Assembly: GCA_014155875.1 (NCBI GenBank)
Contig: JACEFZ010014548.1
Span: 124,001 to 188,000 of the forward strand
Direction of reading: 5' to 3'
DNA length: 64,000 nt
DNA from: Cepaea nemoralis
Lineage: Eukaryota > Mollusca > Gastropoda > Stylommatophora > Helicidae
This document shows, piece after piece, positions 63,056 through 64,000 of the stretch. The first letter of the stretch is position 1; every line of letters begins with the position of its first letter. The notes beneath the pieces are model-generated. The model saw nothing but the letters and a program-made list of their open reading frames with translations. It was not told the origin of the DNA and ran no database searches. A program made the position numbers and the translations under genes.

Positions 63056-63159
63056 CCTTATCAGTCACATTCACTACCGTCATGGGTAATAGTTATTATG
63101 CCTTTTTGAAGCACAAACTATCGTCTGTCAAGACGGCAGGGTGCCAATGAATGAATGAA

Positions 63160-63245
63160 TAGACGTTGTCTTCAGGCTTCCAGTTATGATTCGCATTCCT
63201 TGATTTTGGACTCTACTTATTTTACATAACAAGTCCAAGATAGGA
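63160..63245 (-). mobile_element. LINE-A-related element, upstream part beyond LINE-Z
   Basis: On the minus strand, GTCCAAAATCAAGGAATGCGAATCATAACTGGAAGCCTGAAGACAACG encodes VQNQ.MRIITGSLKTT, equivalent to VQNQALRVTTGA at 27290. It is contiguous with the part ending at 57890 once LINE-Z is removed. Confidence 0.75.
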
Positions 63246-63367
63246 CTTGAGATTGAATCCACCATGAAGTGGCTAACTGGCGTGGGAAATCATGTCCCTC
63301 AGCTCAGTGACACCTGTTCTCTCATTTATCTATATCTATATATATCTTCTTTCATCCTTCATCCTCC
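63246..63367. other. Unassigned spacer with (TATC)-like run
   Basis: CTATATCTATATATATC near 63328. Nothing else seen. Confidence 0.4.
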
Positions 63368-64000
63368 ATTAGTTAGTCGACAGATCATCCTCATTGCACA
63401 TCGAACCATTCAGTCCATAAGTGCTCGGATCCCCTCAGCAAATCTCGCAGCATGTAGCAGCTAACGACACCAGTTCTGTGTTGGTTTATCAATCTTCTTT
63501 GGCTTCCTGCGTAGTGTTCTTGTTTGCCCACCCCTCTTTTAATTTGCTGTTCTCGCAGTCTGGCCATGGTTGTAGATTCACAGTCATCTCTTGGTTCATG
63601 CAAGAGTCTTACTTCTCGTAGAGCATTCAGAATGTCAGCCTGGTCCATGGCGTGTCCGCCCTCCACCGTAGCCTCACCTGCGAGCTTGTCAGCCCACTCA
63701 TTTCCTTGTACTCCCGCATGCCCTGGCACGAAGATGAAACTAATCTTTGCCAGCCGAGACCACTCCAGAGACAGCATCCATTCTCTTCGGATCCACCCCA
63801 CCTCTATCCTCTTGATCATATTCATCGAGTCGCTAAGGAAACATGCCCTAGTGAATGTCTGTGTCTTGAGCCATGTTATTGCTTTACTTACTGCCATGAC
63901 TTCCATAGTCAGGCTACTTGTGGTTTCAGTGAAAGCACCAGAGTCCTCCTTCACAATTCTCCCTCCAGCCCGAGCCGTAAAGGCCCGTGAGCTTCTCACA
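63368..64000 (-). mobile_element. LINE-T RNase H region, continues beyond right edge
   Basis: On the minus strand a 202-residue frame (63999-63391) is nearly identical to the RNase H part at 54690-55315: SSLTMEVMAVSKAI, CFLSDSMNMIKRI, FVPGHAGVQGNEWADKLAGE (Arg to Trp in ERAD). The 3' end GATGATCTGTCGACTAACTAA lies at 63388-63368. The tail is short. Confidence 0.92.

Larger units (their letters stand above)
57891..63159 (+). mobile_element. LINE-Z, nearly full-length, inserted in LINE-A and itself interrupted
   Basis: The flanks are TAGACGGT (57883-57890) and TAGACGTT (63160-63167), an 8-bp duplication with one mismatch. The 3' tail is (AATG)n. Excluding the 1.45-kb transposon at 60124-61571, it is about 3.8 kb: 5' UTR (57891-58600), AP-endonuclease, RT, C-terminal domain and C2H2 finger. 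Frame breaks are numerous, and two deletions in RT are visible against the 18079 copy (near 61981 and 62092). Confidence 0.9.

Overview
This is a eukaryotic, metazoan-type window with no bacterial architecture. It has no operons. The coding capacity lies in broken exons and retrotransposon ORFs, and non-LTR retrotransposons, DNA transposons, tRNA-like SINEs and satellites dominate. The mix (several LINE families, a Penelope-like element, Helitron ends, tRNA-SINEs, hAT and IS630/Tc1-like elements) would fit a mollusc or another lophotrochozoan. That placement is inference from general impression, not from a search.

Host gene. One apparently genuine gene runs on the minus strand through the whole window. 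Exons at 52773-52646, 42485-41006 and 412-107 have consensus-like splice sites and mutually compatible phases. A possible cassette or alternative last exon lies at 26292-26174. The product is an unrecognised, Ser/Thr-rich, basic nuclear-type protein with two SUMO-interaction-like motifs. Its introns (about 10 kb and 40.6 kb) hold nearly everything else. The second exon carries an apparent one-base frameshift at a TTTT run.

Working names for the repeats. LINE-A has YADD RT plus RNase H. LINE-B has RT and endonuclease and a GAT- or ATGAGATG-like tail. LINE-G has a (GAA)n tail. LINE-R is RTE-like. LINE-T has RT plus RNase H and an (ACTA)n tail. LINE-Z has endonuclease, RT and a C-terminal C2H2 finger. 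SINE-1 has a (GAA)n tail. SINE-2, -3, -4 and -5 are tRNA-derived.

Layout. 0-6 kb: exon, microsatellite, foldback, LINE-A, 35-bp satellite. 6-11.3 kb: LINE-R split by a Helitron and a complete hAT element. 11.3-14.3 kb: decayed LINE and SINE-1 split by LINE-G. 14.3-20.3 kb: SINEs, a 40-bp minisatellite, a Penelope 3' end, and LINE-Z inside LINE-R. 20.3-25 kb: Helitron and LINE fragments, a Penelope-like element with GIY-YIG nuclease, a SINE-3 amplified into a 101-bp tandem array, and a 60-bp minisatellite. 25-31.4 kb: possible exon, LINE-A, and LINE-B split by an unknown 0.9-kb insert and a solo LTR. 31.4-36.4 kb: LINE fragments, a hAT MITE with a 31-G run, and SINE-2. 36.4-41 kb: LINE-B with nested LINE-T, SINE-1 and inverted LINE-B. 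41-42.5 kb: main exon. 42.6-45.9 kb: IS630/Tc1-like element carrying SINE-5. 46-52.6 kb: sparse LINE fragments. 52.6-56.2 kb: exon, then a coiled-coil reading frame split by a nearly intact LINE-T. 56.7-63.2 kb: LINE-A containing LINE-Z, containing an IS630-like deletion copy, containing SINE-5 and a Helitron end. 63.4-64 kb: LINE-T RNase H on the minus strand.

Many insertions could be bounded by exact or near-exact target-site duplications, so their relative order can be read directly.
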